A stretch of 40,956 bases of DNA from Actinomycetota bacterium (GTDB lineage Bacteria > Actinomycetota > Acidimicrobiia > Acidimicrobiales > RAAP-2). The stretch spans positions 1 to 40,956 of the forward strand of contig JAJPJD010000025.1 in assembly GCA_021324355.1 (NCBI GenBank), read 5' to 3'. Made by a program: the position numbers and the translations under genes. The notes beneath the pieces are model-generated. The model was not told the DNA's origin, ran no database searches, and saw nothing but the letters and a program-made list of their open reading frames with translations. Below, piece after piece: positions 24,641-32,362 of the stretch (position 1 is the stretch's first letter; the number at the start of each line of letters is the position of its first letter).

Positions 24641-25843
24641 TTAGGAGCGAACGTGCGCCGGCACCGGCGCGGCGCACCGCGGCCCACACCCGCGATGGCG
24701 TGGCCGCGCCGGGCCTGAGCCAGGCCCGGCCGGCCGCGGGTCGGGCGCGCTCCACGCCGGCGTGCCCGGCGGCACCACGCTCGGGCCGTCGGGACCGAAG
24801 ACCAAACGGGCCACCGCGGCCGGTCGGGGGGTGAAGGACTGGTAGTCGACTGCGAACGGGGCGTAGAACATCCACCACCGGGAGCCATCGAAGAACAGCG
24901 ACTCCTCTCCCGGCCCCGCCCCCTGCGCGTTGGACGCGAACCAAGGGCCGAGGGTGGTGGGGTCACAGGGCCCGATGACCGACTGGCACTCGGCCACCCC
25001 CATCGCGTAGTAGGGCTCGTTGAACCAGTTGCCCGAGAAGAACAGCCAGTAGTGGCCGGCGGCGTAGACCATGTCTGGGGACTCGACGATCCGGCCCTCC
25101 CACGGAAGATCCGCCGTCATGAGCGCGACTGGCTGGCCGATCAGCTGCAGACCGTCGGGCGACAGCCGCTGGACCCAAATGGTGGAGTGGGTCTGGGCTT
25201 GGAGGTCGGCGTTGTCGTCGGACTTCCACAGCAGCCAGAGCTGACCAGAGGGGTCGACGAAGGCCCGGGGGTCGATCGAGCCCAGGTGGTCGAGCTGGCA
25301 CACGAGCGGCGCCGACCCGACCGGGTGATAGGGACCGACGACCGAGCGCGAGGTGGCGACCCCGATGCACTTGGTCGCGGTCGGACCGCTCGCGGCCAAC
25401 GCGGCGTTGAACCACAGCACGTAGCGCCCCTGCACCCGGAGCACGTCGGGCGACCAGGTGAACCCGGGCTCGGCCCACCGGGGCAGGGTGGGGAGCGCGT
25501 CGATCGGCGGTCCGGTCCAGTCAACGAGGTCGCTCGACACCCGGACCGGCACGTTGGGCCCGAAGAACCCGTCCTGCGAGGCGAACATGACATAGACGCC
25601 GTTGGCCTCGATCACATAAGGATCCGGGACGTCCTGGCCTGGGGTGACCACCACGCCCGGGTCCGGAAGGGAGACCGGGGACATGGTGACCGGGAACGGG
25701 GCCGACGCCGGTCCCGCGGTGGCGGTCGCCGGGGCGGCGCGGCCAGCCCATCCGAACACCCCGGCCAGCGCAGCGACGGCCCCGAGCGCCGCCCGCACCC
25801 AGAGGAGGCACCCTGTGCCGGTCCCGCCACCATCGCCTCTCAT
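24641..25843 (-). CDS. secreted GH43-like glycoside hydrolase
   Basis: A 400-residue exported protein with an N-terminal hydrophobic segment (ALGAVAALAGVFGWAGRAA, residues about 19-37) serving as signal peptide, and a five-bladed beta-propeller of the GH43/GH62/GH68 type. The expected catalytic acids are visible: Asp74 as base (VPDPYVIEANGVYVMF), Asp191 as pKa modulator (GSIDPRAFVD) and Glu254 as acid (EGRIVESPDMV). Families of this fold act on arabinan, xylan and related plant polysaccharides. The last 35 residues are Pro/Arg-rich and probably disordered. The gene begins 4 nt after the pheT stop, so it is likely cotranscribed with the phenylalanyl-tRNA synthetase genes although unrelated to them. 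Confidence 0.8.
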   Translation of the reverse strand: MRGDGGGTGTGCLLWVRAALGAVAALAGVFGWAGRAAPATATAGPASAPFPVTMSPVSLPDPGVVVTPGQDVPDPYVIEANGVYVMFASQDGFFGPNVPVRVSSDLVDWTGPPIDALPTLPRWAEPGFTWSPDVLRVQGRYVLWFNAALAASGPTATKCIGVATSRSVVGPYHPVGSAPLVCQLDHLGSIDPRAFVDPSGQLWLLWKSDDNADLQAQTHSTIWVQRLSPDGLQLIGQPVALMTADLPWEGRIVESPDMVYAAGHYWLFFSGNWFNEPYYAMGVAECQSVIGPCDPTTLGPWFASNAQGAGPGEESLFFDGSRWWMFYAPFAVDYQSFTPRPAAVARLVFGPDGPSVVPPGTPAWSAPDPRPAGPGSGPARPRHRGCGPRCAAPVPAHVRS

Positions 25844-25847
25844 CGCT

Positions 25848-28325
25848 TCAGCGCAACGACGCCCCCACCTCGTCTTCGGCCGCAGCCACGCACCGGGCCC
25901 GCAGCTCGCCCACCTCGGCGTCGGTCAGGGTCCGGTCGGCAGCACAGAACCGCAACCGGAACGCCAGGCTCCGCCGACCGGGGCCGACCCCCGGGCCACG
26001 GAACACATCGAAGAGGGTAACCGACTCAAGCAGCTCGCCCCCGGCGCCCCGGAGGGCATCGGCGACCAGATCTGCCGGTATCGCGTCGTCCACGCTCAGG
26101 GCCACGTCCACGTCCGCCGACGGGTACCGGCTGACCGGCCGGGCCACCTCCGGCCGCCGGGACACCAGGTCGCGGTGCAAGAAGGTCCGAAGGTCCAGCT
26201 CCAGCCAGCCCACCCGGCCGCTGGCGGCACCGAACTCAGCCACCACCGCGGGATCCAGCTCTCCCACGGTCCCCACCACCGGTCCGTCGCGCCCGGAGCG
26301 GACCACCGCGCTGCGGCTGGGGTGCAGGCCGGGCAGCGCCGCGCCGTCGGCCTGCGGCCGCAGCCGGAGGTCGGCCACCCGCAGCTCCTCGGCCAGCGCG
26401 TGCAGCGCGCTCAGCGCCACCGCGGCATCGTCACCATCGGCTGCGAACACCGCCGAGACCAACTCCCGCTCGACCGGGAGGTGGACCCCGGCCCCGCCCT
26501 CCGACCCCGCCCGGGTCGGGGGCTGGGACGGGTCGGGGGGCCAGAAGACCACGCCCACCTCGAAGAGGCGGAGGTCCCCCTGGCGGCGATCACGATTCCA
26601 GGCCAGCGCCCGCAACAACCCGCCCATCTGGGTGCGGCGGAGCGCAGCCTGGTCGGCGGCCATCGGGTTGGTGATCCGCACCGGCGGGATCCGCACCCCC
26701 AGGCGGTCCTCGTCGCGCTCGTCGACCAGCGACGAGGTCCACACCTCGTCGGCGCCCAGCCCCACCAGGACCTCTCGGACCCGGCGCCGCTCCGCCTGAT
26801 AGGTGCTCAGGCCGCCGGGGGTGGCCCAGGTCGGCCGGCGCCGTTCGATGCGCGAGTACCCGTAGAGGCGGGCCACTTCCTCGGCCAGGTCGGCCACGCC
26901 GTGGGGCTCGGGGCGCACGTCGGGGCGGTTGGTCGGCACCACCACCACGATCCGATCGCCGCCCGCCGGTGTGCAGCGGAAACCGATCGGCCCCAACAGC
27001 TCGGCCACCTCGCTCGCCGACAGCTCCGTCCCGAGCAGCCGGTTGACCTGGTGCGCCCCCAGGGTGATCCGCACCGGGGAGGGGAGGTCGCCACGGACGT
27101 CGAGCACCCCGGCCGCCACCCGCGCCCCGGGCGCGCTGGCCACCACCAGCTGGCAGACCCGTTCGGCTGCCCGGTCGATCCCGAAGGGGTCGACCCCCCG
27201 CTCGAAGCGGGCCGAGGCCTCGGTGCGCAGGGCCAACCGCTTGGAGGTCCGGGCGATGGCCATCGGATCGAAGGCCGCGGTCTCAAGCAGCACCCGAGTG
27301 GTGGTCTCTGCGATCTCCGAGCTCGCCCCACCGAAGATGCCCCCGATGCCCACCGGTTGGCCATCGGCGTCGCAGATCACGCAGTCCTCGCCGGTCTCCC
27401 CCAGCCCGCGACCGGGGACCCCGAGCACCCGGTCCACCCCGTCGAGGGTTCGCACCACCTCGCCCGGGTGGGCTCGACGGACCAGCAGCCCCGGGGCCCC
27501 CAGGCGGTCGAGGTCGTAGGGGTGCGTGGGCTGGCCCAGCTCGAGCATCACGTAGTTGGAGGCGTCGACCACATTGTTGATCGGCCGCATCCCGGCGAGC
27601 ACCAGCCGGCGGGCCATCCAACGGGGCGAGGGCCCCACGACCACCGAGTCGAGGACCCGCACGGTGAGCCTGGGGCACAGCCCGGGTGCCTCCACGACCG
27701 CGCTGGCGAGGGTTTCCACCGGCGGCCCGGCGGCCTCCAGCTCGACCTCGGGCAGCGCGAACGGGAGCTTGAACCGGGCCGCCAGATCGCGAGCCACCCC
27801 GGCCATGCACCAGGCGTCGGGGCGGTTCCCCTCGACGGTGAGGTCGAACACCACGTCGGGCCGGATCCCGAGCGCCTCGGCCAGCGGCACCCCGGGCGCA
27901 GCCCCGTCGGTCCCGGTCAGCACCAGCAGGCCCTCGCCATCGTCGGAGAGCCCGAGCTCCCGGCCCGAGCACAGCATGCCGTTGGAGGTCACGCCACGCA
28001 GCCGGCGACGGCCGATCTCCATCCCGTTTGGCAGAACGGTCCCGACCGTTGCCAACGGGACCAGGTCGTCGACGTCGAAGTTGAACGCCCCGCAGACGAT
28101 CTCGACCGGCTCGCCACCCGGGTCGACCACCACCCGGCGGATCCGATCGGCGCCGGCGATCGGGCTGATCTCGAGGACCCGGGACACGACGACCTGGTCG
28201 AGGCCGGTCCCCACCCGCTCGACGCCCTCGACGATGAGACCGAGATCGTCGAGGGCGTCGACCAGGGCGTCCACATCGGCCTCAATCGGGGCGAAGTCCT
28301 GCAACCACGAGAGCGGGGCGCGCAT
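25848..28325 (-). CDS. pheT: phenylalanyl-tRNA synthetase beta subunit
   Basis: Beta chain of the alpha2-beta2 enzyme that charges tRNA-Phe. The 825-residue protein has the normal start MRAPLSWLQDFAPI, an N-terminal tRNA-binding OB domain (about 40-150, with VVSRVLEISPIAGADRIR and TSNGMLCSGRELGL), the B3/B4 editing region, B5 with AEEVARLYGYSRIERRRP, the catalytic-like core, and the C-terminal ferredoxin-fold anticodon-binding domain (SRYPSADVDVAL to the end). ATG 28325 is chosen over a longer open frame because it gives this standard N terminus. It lies 8 nt after the pheS stop. Confidence 0.96.
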   Translation of the reverse strand: MRAPLSWLQDFAPIEADVDALVDALDDLGLIVEGVERVGTGLDQVVVSRVLEISPIAGADRIRRVVVDPGGEPVEIVCGAFNFDVDDLVPLATVGTVLPNGMEIGRRRLRGVTSNGMLCSGRELGLSDDGEGLLVLTGTDGAAPGVPLAEALGIRPDVVFDLTVEGNRPDAWCMAGVARDLAARFKLPFALPEVELEAAGPPVETLASAVVEAPGLCPRLTVRVLDSVVVGPSPRWMARRLVLAGMRPINNVVDASNYVMLELGQPTHPYDLDRLGAPGLLVRRAHPGEVVRTLDGVDRVLGVPGRGLGETGEDCVICDADGQPVGIGGIFGGASSEIAETTTRVLLETAAFDPMAIARTSKRLALRTEASARFERGVDPFGIDRAAERVCQLVVASAPGARVAAGVLDVRGDLPSPVRITLGAHQVNRLLGTELSASEVAELLGPIGFRCTPAGGDRIVVVVPTNRPDVRPEPHGVADLAEEVARLYGYSRIERRRPTWATPGGLSTYQAERRRVREVLVGLGADEVWTSSLVDERDEDRLGVRIPPVRITNPMAADQAALRRTQMGGLLRALAWNRDRRQGDLRLFEVGVVFWPPDPSQPPTRAGSEGGAGVHLPVERELVSAVFAADGDDAAVALSALHALAEELRVADLRLRPQADGAALPGLHPSRSAVVRSGRDGPVVGTVGELDPAVVAEFGAASGRVGWLELDLRTFLHRDLVSRRPEVARPVSRYPSADVDVALSVDDAIPADLVADALRGAGGELLESVTLFDVFRGPGVGPGRRSLAFRLRFCAADRTLTDAEVGELRARCVAAAEDEVGASLR

Positions 28326-28333
28326 CGGGCCTC

Positions 28334-29425
28334 CTAGAACTGCCGGAGGAAACGGACGTCGCTCTCCAGCAGGCTCCGCATGTCGGCGACCTGGTGGCGC
28401 ATCTGCGCACAGCGATCGATCCCGAACCCGAACGCGAAGCCGCTCCAGACCTCCGGGTCGATGCCCACCGCGGCGAACACCGCCGGATCGACCATCCCGC
28501 AGCCGCCCAGCTCCAGCCACCCGGTCCCCGAGCAGGTCCGGCAGCCAGCCCCCAGGCACAGGGTGCAGGTGATGTCGTACTCCGCCGAGGGCTCGGTGAA
28601 GGGGAAGTAGCTCGGCCGCAGACGGGCGTGGACCTTCGGACCGAAGTAGGCGGTGGTGAAGGTCTCGATGGTGCCGGCCAGGTCGGCGAAGGTGATCCCC
28701 TCGTCGACCACCAACCCCTCCACCTGGTGGAACACCGGCAGGTGGCTGGCGTCAGCGGTGTCCCGTCGGTAGCAACGGCCGGGGATGACCGCGTGGATCG
28801 GGATCGAGTCGGCCGCCACCGCCGCCTCCATCAGGCGGATCTGGACCGGCGAGGTGTGGGTCCGCAACACCACGGTCTCAGGCTCGCCGACCTCGAGGTA
28901 GAAGCTGTCGTACATGCCCCGGGCCGGATGGGCTGGGGGGATGTTGAGCGCCTCGAAGTTGTACCAGTCGGTCTCGGCCTCGGGACCCTCGGCGACCTGG
29001 AACCCCATCGCCACGAACACGTCCTCCAGCGCGTCCCGGGTGGTCGAGACCAGGTGCCGGTGGCCCCGGCGCAGCGGCGAACGGACCGTCGCCAGCACCA
29101 CCTCGGTCAGGTCCAGCCGATCGGCGACCAGCGCCGCCACGCGCTCCTGGCGGGCCAGCTCGGCCCGGCTCCGAGCGACCAGCGCCTCGAGCGACGACCA
29201 CAGGTCGTTCAGCCGCCGCCCCGCCTCCCGGCGGGCCTCGGGATCGAGACTCCCCAAGGCCCGGCGGGCTTCGGCCAGCGGGGACCGCCGACCAAGGGTT
29301 GCCGTCTCCGCGCGCTCCAGCTCCGCAGTGGTCGACGCCTGCTCGATCGTCCGGGCGGCCGCCGCGGCCAGGGCGTCGAGGTCGCCGAGCGTGCGGTTGG
29401 GGTCGGAGGCTCCGCTGCCAGCCAT
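28334..29425 (-). CDS. pheS: phenylalanyl-tRNA synthetase alpha subunit
   Basis: Catalytic alpha chain, 363 residues. An N-terminal coiled coil (about 10-95) precedes the class II synthetase core. Motif 2 is seen around VIPGRCYRRDTADASHLPVFHQVEGL and motif 3 around GFAFGFGIDRCAQMRH; family segments HLVSTTRDALEDVFVAMGF and RLRPSYFPFTEPSAEYD are intact. It carries a four-Cys cluster, CTLCLGAGCRTCSGTGW, before the GGCGMVDP segment, a known variant of PheS in actinobacteria and some other lineages that could bind zinc. Start ATG 29425 is 10 nt after the methyltransferase stop. Confidence 0.96.
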   Translation of the reverse strand: MAGSGASDPNRTLGDLDALAAAAARTIEQASTTAELERAETATLGRRSPLAEARRALGSLDPEARREAGRRLNDLWSSLEALVARSRAELARQERVAALVADRLDLTEVVLATVRSPLRRGHRHLVSTTRDALEDVFVAMGFQVAEGPEAETDWYNFEALNIPPAHPARGMYDSFYLEVGEPETVVLRTHTSPVQIRLMEAAVAADSIPIHAVIPGRCYRRDTADASHLPVFHQVEGLVVDEGITFADLAGTIETFTTAYFGPKVHARLRPSYFPFTEPSAEYDITCTLCLGAGCRTCSGTGWLELGGCGMVDPAVFAAVGIDPEVWSGFAFGFGIDRCAQMRHQVADMRSLLESDVRFLRQF

Positions 29426-29434
29426 CGCGGGATT

Positions 29435-30259
29435 CTAGGCAGCCGGGCCTGAGGCCCCAGCCGGCCGACCGACCCGTCGCTGGCGGGCCGCCTCGAAGCA
29501 CAACACCGCGCAGGAGACGGCGACGTTGAGGGACTCGGCGCGGCCAGCCATCGGGATGGCCACCAGGGCGTCGGCTTCCGTCGCCACCGCCGCCGGGAGG
29601 CCGGCCGCCTCGTTGCCGAACACCAGCGCGCACGGGCGGGCCAGGTCGACCGTGGTGTAGTCGGTGCCTTCTGGGCTGGTCGCGTACACCGCCAGCCCGG
29701 CGGCACGCAGCCAGTGCAAGGCCTCGGCCACCTCGACCACGCTGAGCGGCACATGGAACAACGACCCGGCCGAGGCCCGCACGGTCTTGGGGTTGTAGGG
29801 GTCGACGGTGGAGCCACAGAACAGCACCGCCTCGACGCCGGCCGCGTCGCAGGTCCGCAGGACCGTTCCGGCGTTGCCCGGGTCGCGCACGTCCACGCAC
29901 GCCACCGCCAGGGTGGGCCGGGCCAGCTCGCGCAGGGCCACGTCGGTCATGGCGAACACCCCGAAGATCGGATGCGGGGTGACGGTGTCGGCCACTCGGC
30001 CAGCCACCCCCGGGGCCAGGGTGAACACCCGCGACCCGGCGGCGAGCGCCCGAGCCGCGACCGCGCGCACCTCGCCGGATCCCTCGGCCTCGGCGGCGAC
30101 GAAGACCGCCTCGGGGACCCGGCCGGCCGCCAGCGCAGTGCCGACCGCCTCCACCCCTTCGGCGACGAAGGCGCGCTCGGACCACCGGGTGGCGCGTTTG
30201 TGGAGCAGCCGGCGGAGTCGCCGGACCCGCTGGTGGGAGGGGCCCAGCGGGAGGGTCAG
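29435..30259 (-). CDS. SpoU/TrmH-family RNA 2'-O-methyltransferase, probable CTG start
   Basis: A SPOUT-fold methyltransferase of about 274 residues that would methylate ribose 2'-OH in rRNA or tRNA with S-adenosylmethionine. The three trefoil-knot motifs are present: motif 1 [19 protein letters not shown], motif 2 [13 protein letters not shown] and motif 3 [19 protein letters not shown]. The N-terminal substrate-binding part ([20 protein letters not shown]) begins almost at once after the rplT stop. No ATG, GTG or TTG lies near it in frame; the next GTG would remove the conserved N terminus. A CTG at 30259 overlaps the rplT stop as CTGA and has a perfect AGGAGG 7 nt upstream, so it is the best start. 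The target nucleotide is unknown. Confidence 0.87.
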   Translation of the reverse strand: MTLPLGPSHQRVRRLRRLLHKRATRWSERAFVAEGVEAVGTALAAGRVPEAVFVAAEAEGSGEVRAVAARALAAGSRVFTLAPGVAGRVADTVTPHPIFGVFAMTDVALRELARPTLAVACVDVRDPGNAGTVLRTCDAAGVEAVLFCGSTVDPYNPKTVRASAGSLFHVPLSVVEVAEALHWLRAAGLAVYATSPEGTDYTTVDLARPCALVFGNEAAGLPAAVATEADALVAIPMAGRAESLNVAVSCAVLCFEAARQRRVGRPAGASGPAA

Positions 30260-30636
30260 GAGGCGGCCTCCTGCGCCGCCGGCTCCTGGTCGCCGGCGGC
30301 CAACGCGACCAGGGCCTCGAAGGCCTCGGCGTCGGTCACCGCCAGCTCGGCCAGGATCTTGCGGTCGACCTGGACCCCGGCCCGGTGCAGGCCGGCGATG
30401 AACCGGCTGTAGCTGAGCCCGTTCTGGCGGGCGGCGGCACCGATCCGCTGGATCCACAGCTTGCGGAAGTCCCCCTTGCGGGCCCGGCGGTCCCGGTACG
30501 CGTACTGCATGGAGTGCAGGACCTGCTCGTTGGCCGCCCGGTAGGTGCGGCTCTTGTTGCCGTAGTAGCCCTTGGCCTGCTCGAGGATGGCCCGGTGGTG
30601 CTTGCGGCCGTGAACCGAACGCTTCACCCTTGCCAT
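30256..30636 (-). CDS. rplT: 50S ribosomal protein L20
   Basis: A 126-residue 23S rRNA-binding protein needed early in 50S assembly. It has the standard start [20 protein letters not shown], the long basic N-terminal tail, and the globular part with [20 protein letters not shown] and [13 protein letters not shown]. The C-terminal extension of about 10 residues ([12 protein letters not shown]) is Ala- and Glu-rich. It lies in the conserved order infC-rpmI-rplT. In several bacteria L20 represses this operon through a leader structure; the leader here, upstream of infC, is about 170 nt by prediction. Confidence 0.97.
   Translation of the reverse strand: MARVKRSVHGRKHHRAILEQAKGYYGNKSRTYRAANEQVLHSMQYAYRDRRARKGDFRKLWIQRIGAAARQNGLSYSRFIAGLHRAGVQVDRKILAELAVTDAEAFEALVALAAGDQEPAAQEAAS
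30267..30272 (-). promoter_or_regulatory. strong ribosome-binding site supporting a CTG start
   Basis: Minus-strand AGGAGG, identical to the core Shine-Dalgarno sequence, inside the last codons of rplT and 7 nt before the CTG at 30259. It decides the start of the methyltransferase gene. Confidence 0.65.
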
Positions 30637-30691
30637 CGCTTCTCCTCTCTTCTTCGTTCGCGCCGTGTGCTGGCGCCGCTCGGGGCCGCGC

Positions 30692-30886
30692 TCAGCGGCC
30701 GAGCATGCGGCGGACCAGCCGTTCGTCGGCCTTGGCCACCCCGGTCTCGGTGGCCAGCCGGCGAGTCCGCTTGGACGCCTTCTTCTCCAACAGGTGGGAG
30801 CGGAACGCCTGGCGCCGGCGGAGGCGGCCGCTCCCGGTCACCTTGATCCGCTTCGCCGCTCCCCGATCGGTCTTCATCTTGGGCAT
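30692..30886 (-). CDS. rpmI: 50S ribosomal protein L35
   Basis: A 64-residue basic ribosomal protein with the family start [20 protein letters not shown] and [14 protein letters not shown]. The ATG at 30886 is used rather than the in-frame upstream codons because it gives the universal N terminus. It directly follows the infC stop (1 nt between), so it is translationally linked to IF3 expression. 55 nt separate it from rplT. Confidence 0.96.
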   Translation of the reverse strand: MPKMKTDRGAAKRIKVTGSGRLRRRQAFRSHLLEKKASKRTRRLATETGVAKADERLVRRMLGR

Positions 30887-30887
30887 C

Positions 30888-31513
30888 TCAGGCCCCCTCT
30901 TCGGACTGGCCAGCATCGGACGGACCACCGTCGGCTGGGGCCTCGGCCGGCTCCTCCTGGCGAGCGGCGCGGGCCGCCGCCGACTGGCGAGCCCGCTTGT
31001 CCGGGGCGAGCACCATCACCATGTTGCGGCCGTCTAGGCGGGGCTCGAACTCGACCTTCGCCGAGTCGCGCAGTTGCTCGGCCACCCGGTCCAAGATCCG
31101 CTTGCCCAACTCGGGGTGGAAGACCTCGCGACCTCGGAACATGATCGTGAGCTTCACCTTGTGCCCCTCGTCGAGGAACTTGGCCACCTGGCGGGTCTTG
31201 GTCTCGAAGTCGCCCGGCCCGATCTTGGGCCGGTACTTCATCTCTTTGATCCCGACGTGAACCGCCTTGCGCCGCGACTCCTTGGCCCGCTGGGCTTCAT
31301 CGAACTTGAACTTGCCGTAGTCCATGATCCGGCACACCGGCGGGTTGGCCATCGGGGCGACCTCGACCAGGTCGAGATCGAGCTCCCGGGCGATGGCCAA
31401 CGCTTCGGGCAACGGCTTGATCCCGAGCTGCTGGCCGTCGGGGTCGACCAGCCGGACCTCGCGGCCCGGATGCGGTCGTTGACGCGGTGCTCGTTGGTGG
31501 TCTCAGTGACGAT
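30888..31513 (-). CDS. infC: translation initiation factor IF-3, ATC start, interrupted by an apparent 1-nt deletion
   Basis: IF-3 keeps 30S subunits free and checks start-codon pairing. From 31412 down, the normal protein is read (PEALAIARELDLDLVEVAP, PPVCRIMDYGKFKFDEAQ, KVKLTIMFRGRE, DGRNMVMVLAP). The usual N terminus is split over two frames. ATC 31513 opens MVTETTNEHRVNDRIRA, with AAGGAG 9 nt upstream (31528-31523), and VRLVDPDGQQLGIKPL follows in another frame. One extra C near 31462-31463 (CGGGCCCGC instead of CGGGCCGC) would restore NDRIRAREVRLVD, the family pattern. Because infC is essential, a sequencing error or a rescued frame is likelier than a true loss. Without repair the first in-frame TTG is at about 31412, which would remove some 34 residues. 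The C terminus has a disordered tail rich in Ala, Glu and Gly. Confidence 0.88.
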
Positions 31514-31649
31514 GCGGCATCACTCCTTCCGGTCGGGCGCGCGGCTCGCCGCCGGGCGCTGTGGCGGAGAGCGGGCGGCCACCGGGTTGCCCGGAGCGGC
31601 CGTTCGAACCCGGCGCACCGAGAGCCCACGCGGGTGGTGGCCGGGTGGA

Positions 31650-31666
31650 GGTGGCCTCGGGCCACC
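31650..31666 (-). other. stem-loop in the predicted infC leader
   Basis: A perfect 7-bp stem with a 3-nt loop (minus strand GGTGGCC-CGA-GGCCACC), about 140 nt upstream of the infC ATC. No T-run follows, so it is not an intrinsic terminator. It would lie near the 5' end of an infC mRNA starting at about 31686 and may be a leader structure. Confidence 0.4.
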
Positions 31667-31691
31667 CCGCTTTCCGTTGTGCTCGGCTGTG

Positions 31692-31698
31692 TAGGGTA
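31692..31698. promoter_or_regulatory. overlapping divergent -10 elements for the DUF1844 gene and infC
   Basis: TAGGGTA reads TAGGGT on the plus strand (31692-31697) and TACCCT on the minus strand (31698-31693), both fitting the TAnnnT -10 pattern. On the plus side six bases (ACCAGC) separate it from the ATG at 31704, the spacing of a leaderless mRNA. On the minus side it would give infC a leader of about 170 nt. -35 elements are weak in both directions. Confidence 0.4.
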
Positions 31699-31703
31699 CC
31701 AGC

Positions 31704-32117
31704 ATGTCCAGTCTCTGGACACCCTCTGGCGAACACCGGGTGGGCGACCAGGGAGGGCGGCCGGCGCCGACCGGTCCTGCGGACGCGCCCGGCGGTCCCG
31801 AGCAGCCGGACCGAGCGCAAGCCCAGGCCGAGGTGGAGGCCCTCCGACGCCAGCTGGCCGAGAGCCCGGCCGAGACGGTCGTCGCCAACCACTGCTACGG
31901 CCTGTTCGAGCTGGCCGCGGTGTACCTGTCGGCCGACCCGCCCCAGCTGGCAAAGGCCCGCCTGGCCATCGACGCCCTGGGGCTGCTGGTCGACGGGCTC
32001 GGGGACCGGCTCGGGGAGGCCACCGCCGCCCTGCGCGACGGCCTGACCCAGCTCCGCCTGGGCTACGTCCAGGTCGATCAGGCCGTGCGCTCGGGCTCCC
32101 GGCCCGGGTCGAGCTGA
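31704..32117 (+). CDS. DUF1844 family protein
   Basis: A 137-residue protein of unknown function. The first 50 residues are polar and Pro/Gly-rich, probably disordered. Residues about 55-130 are helical and match the pattern of DUF1844 proteins (ETVVANHCYGLFELAAVYLS, then ARLAIDALGLLVDGLGDRL and LRDGLTQLRLGYVQV). Genes of this type are often next to infC in actinobacteria, and here it is divergent from infC. No Shine-Dalgarno precedes the ATG, and a -10-like TAGGGT ends 6 nt upstream, so the mRNA may be leaderless. It ends 8 nt from the convergent cold-shock gene. Confidence 0.8.
   Translation: MSSLWTPSGEHRVGDQGGRPAPTGPADAPGGPEQPDRAQAQAEVEALRRQLAESPAETVVANHCYGLFELAAVYLSADPPQLAKARLAIDALGLLVDGLGDRLGEATAALRDGLTQLRLGYVQVDQAVRSGSRPGSS
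31705..31721. repeat. perfect inverted repeat at the DUF1844 start
   Basis: TGTCCAG-TCT-CTGGACA, 7-bp arms and a 3-bp centre, overlapping the ATG of the DUF1844 gene and covering the -35 position for infC. It could be an operator for the divergent pair, or an mRNA hairpin at the start codon. No known regulator motif was recognised. Confidence 0.5.
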
Positions 32118-32125
32118 CCGGACGT

Positions 32126-32362
32126 TCAGCACTTCTCGACCACCCGGGCCTCGAGGCGGCCGCCGTGCCCTGGTCGGACCACGAACCGAACCCGCCGGCC
32201 CACCTCGACCTGGCGGCTCCCGTCGGTGAGCGCGGTGCAGTGGAATGAGAAGCTGGTGCCGCCGTCCTCCGTCACCGTGCCCAGCCCCCGGTCGGCCGCG
32301 AACTCGGTCACCACCCCGGCCCGGGGCCCCCGGCGGAGCGGCCAGCCGTCGGGCGCGCTCAA
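32126..32362 (-). CDS. small cold-shock-domain protein
   Basis: A 78-residue single-domain OB-fold protein. It has AGVVTEFAADRGLGTVTED (RNP1-like GLGTV) and TSFSFHCTALTDGSRQVEVG (RNP2-like SFHCTAL), ending in VVRPGHGGRLEARVVEK. The variant motifs, with FHCTAL instead of VFVHFSAI, fit a divergent actinobacterial subgroup rather than CspA proper. It should bind single-stranded nucleic acid. ATG 32362 overlaps the hisG stop as ATGA, so it is the last gene of the metK-to-hisG block. Biological target unknown. Confidence 0.82.
   Translation of the reverse strand: MSAPDGWPLRRGPRAGVVTEFAADRGLGTVTEDGGTSFSFHCTALTDGSRQVEVGRRVRFVVRPGHGGRLEARVVEKC

Noticed and set aside
25644-28337. Open frame of 897 codons on the plus strand
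   Set aside because: It lies antisense to pheT and part of the glycosidase gene. Its translation is His/Arg/Pro/Gly-rich low complexity, typical of shadow frames in high-GC DNA, while the opposite strand encodes clearly recognised proteins.
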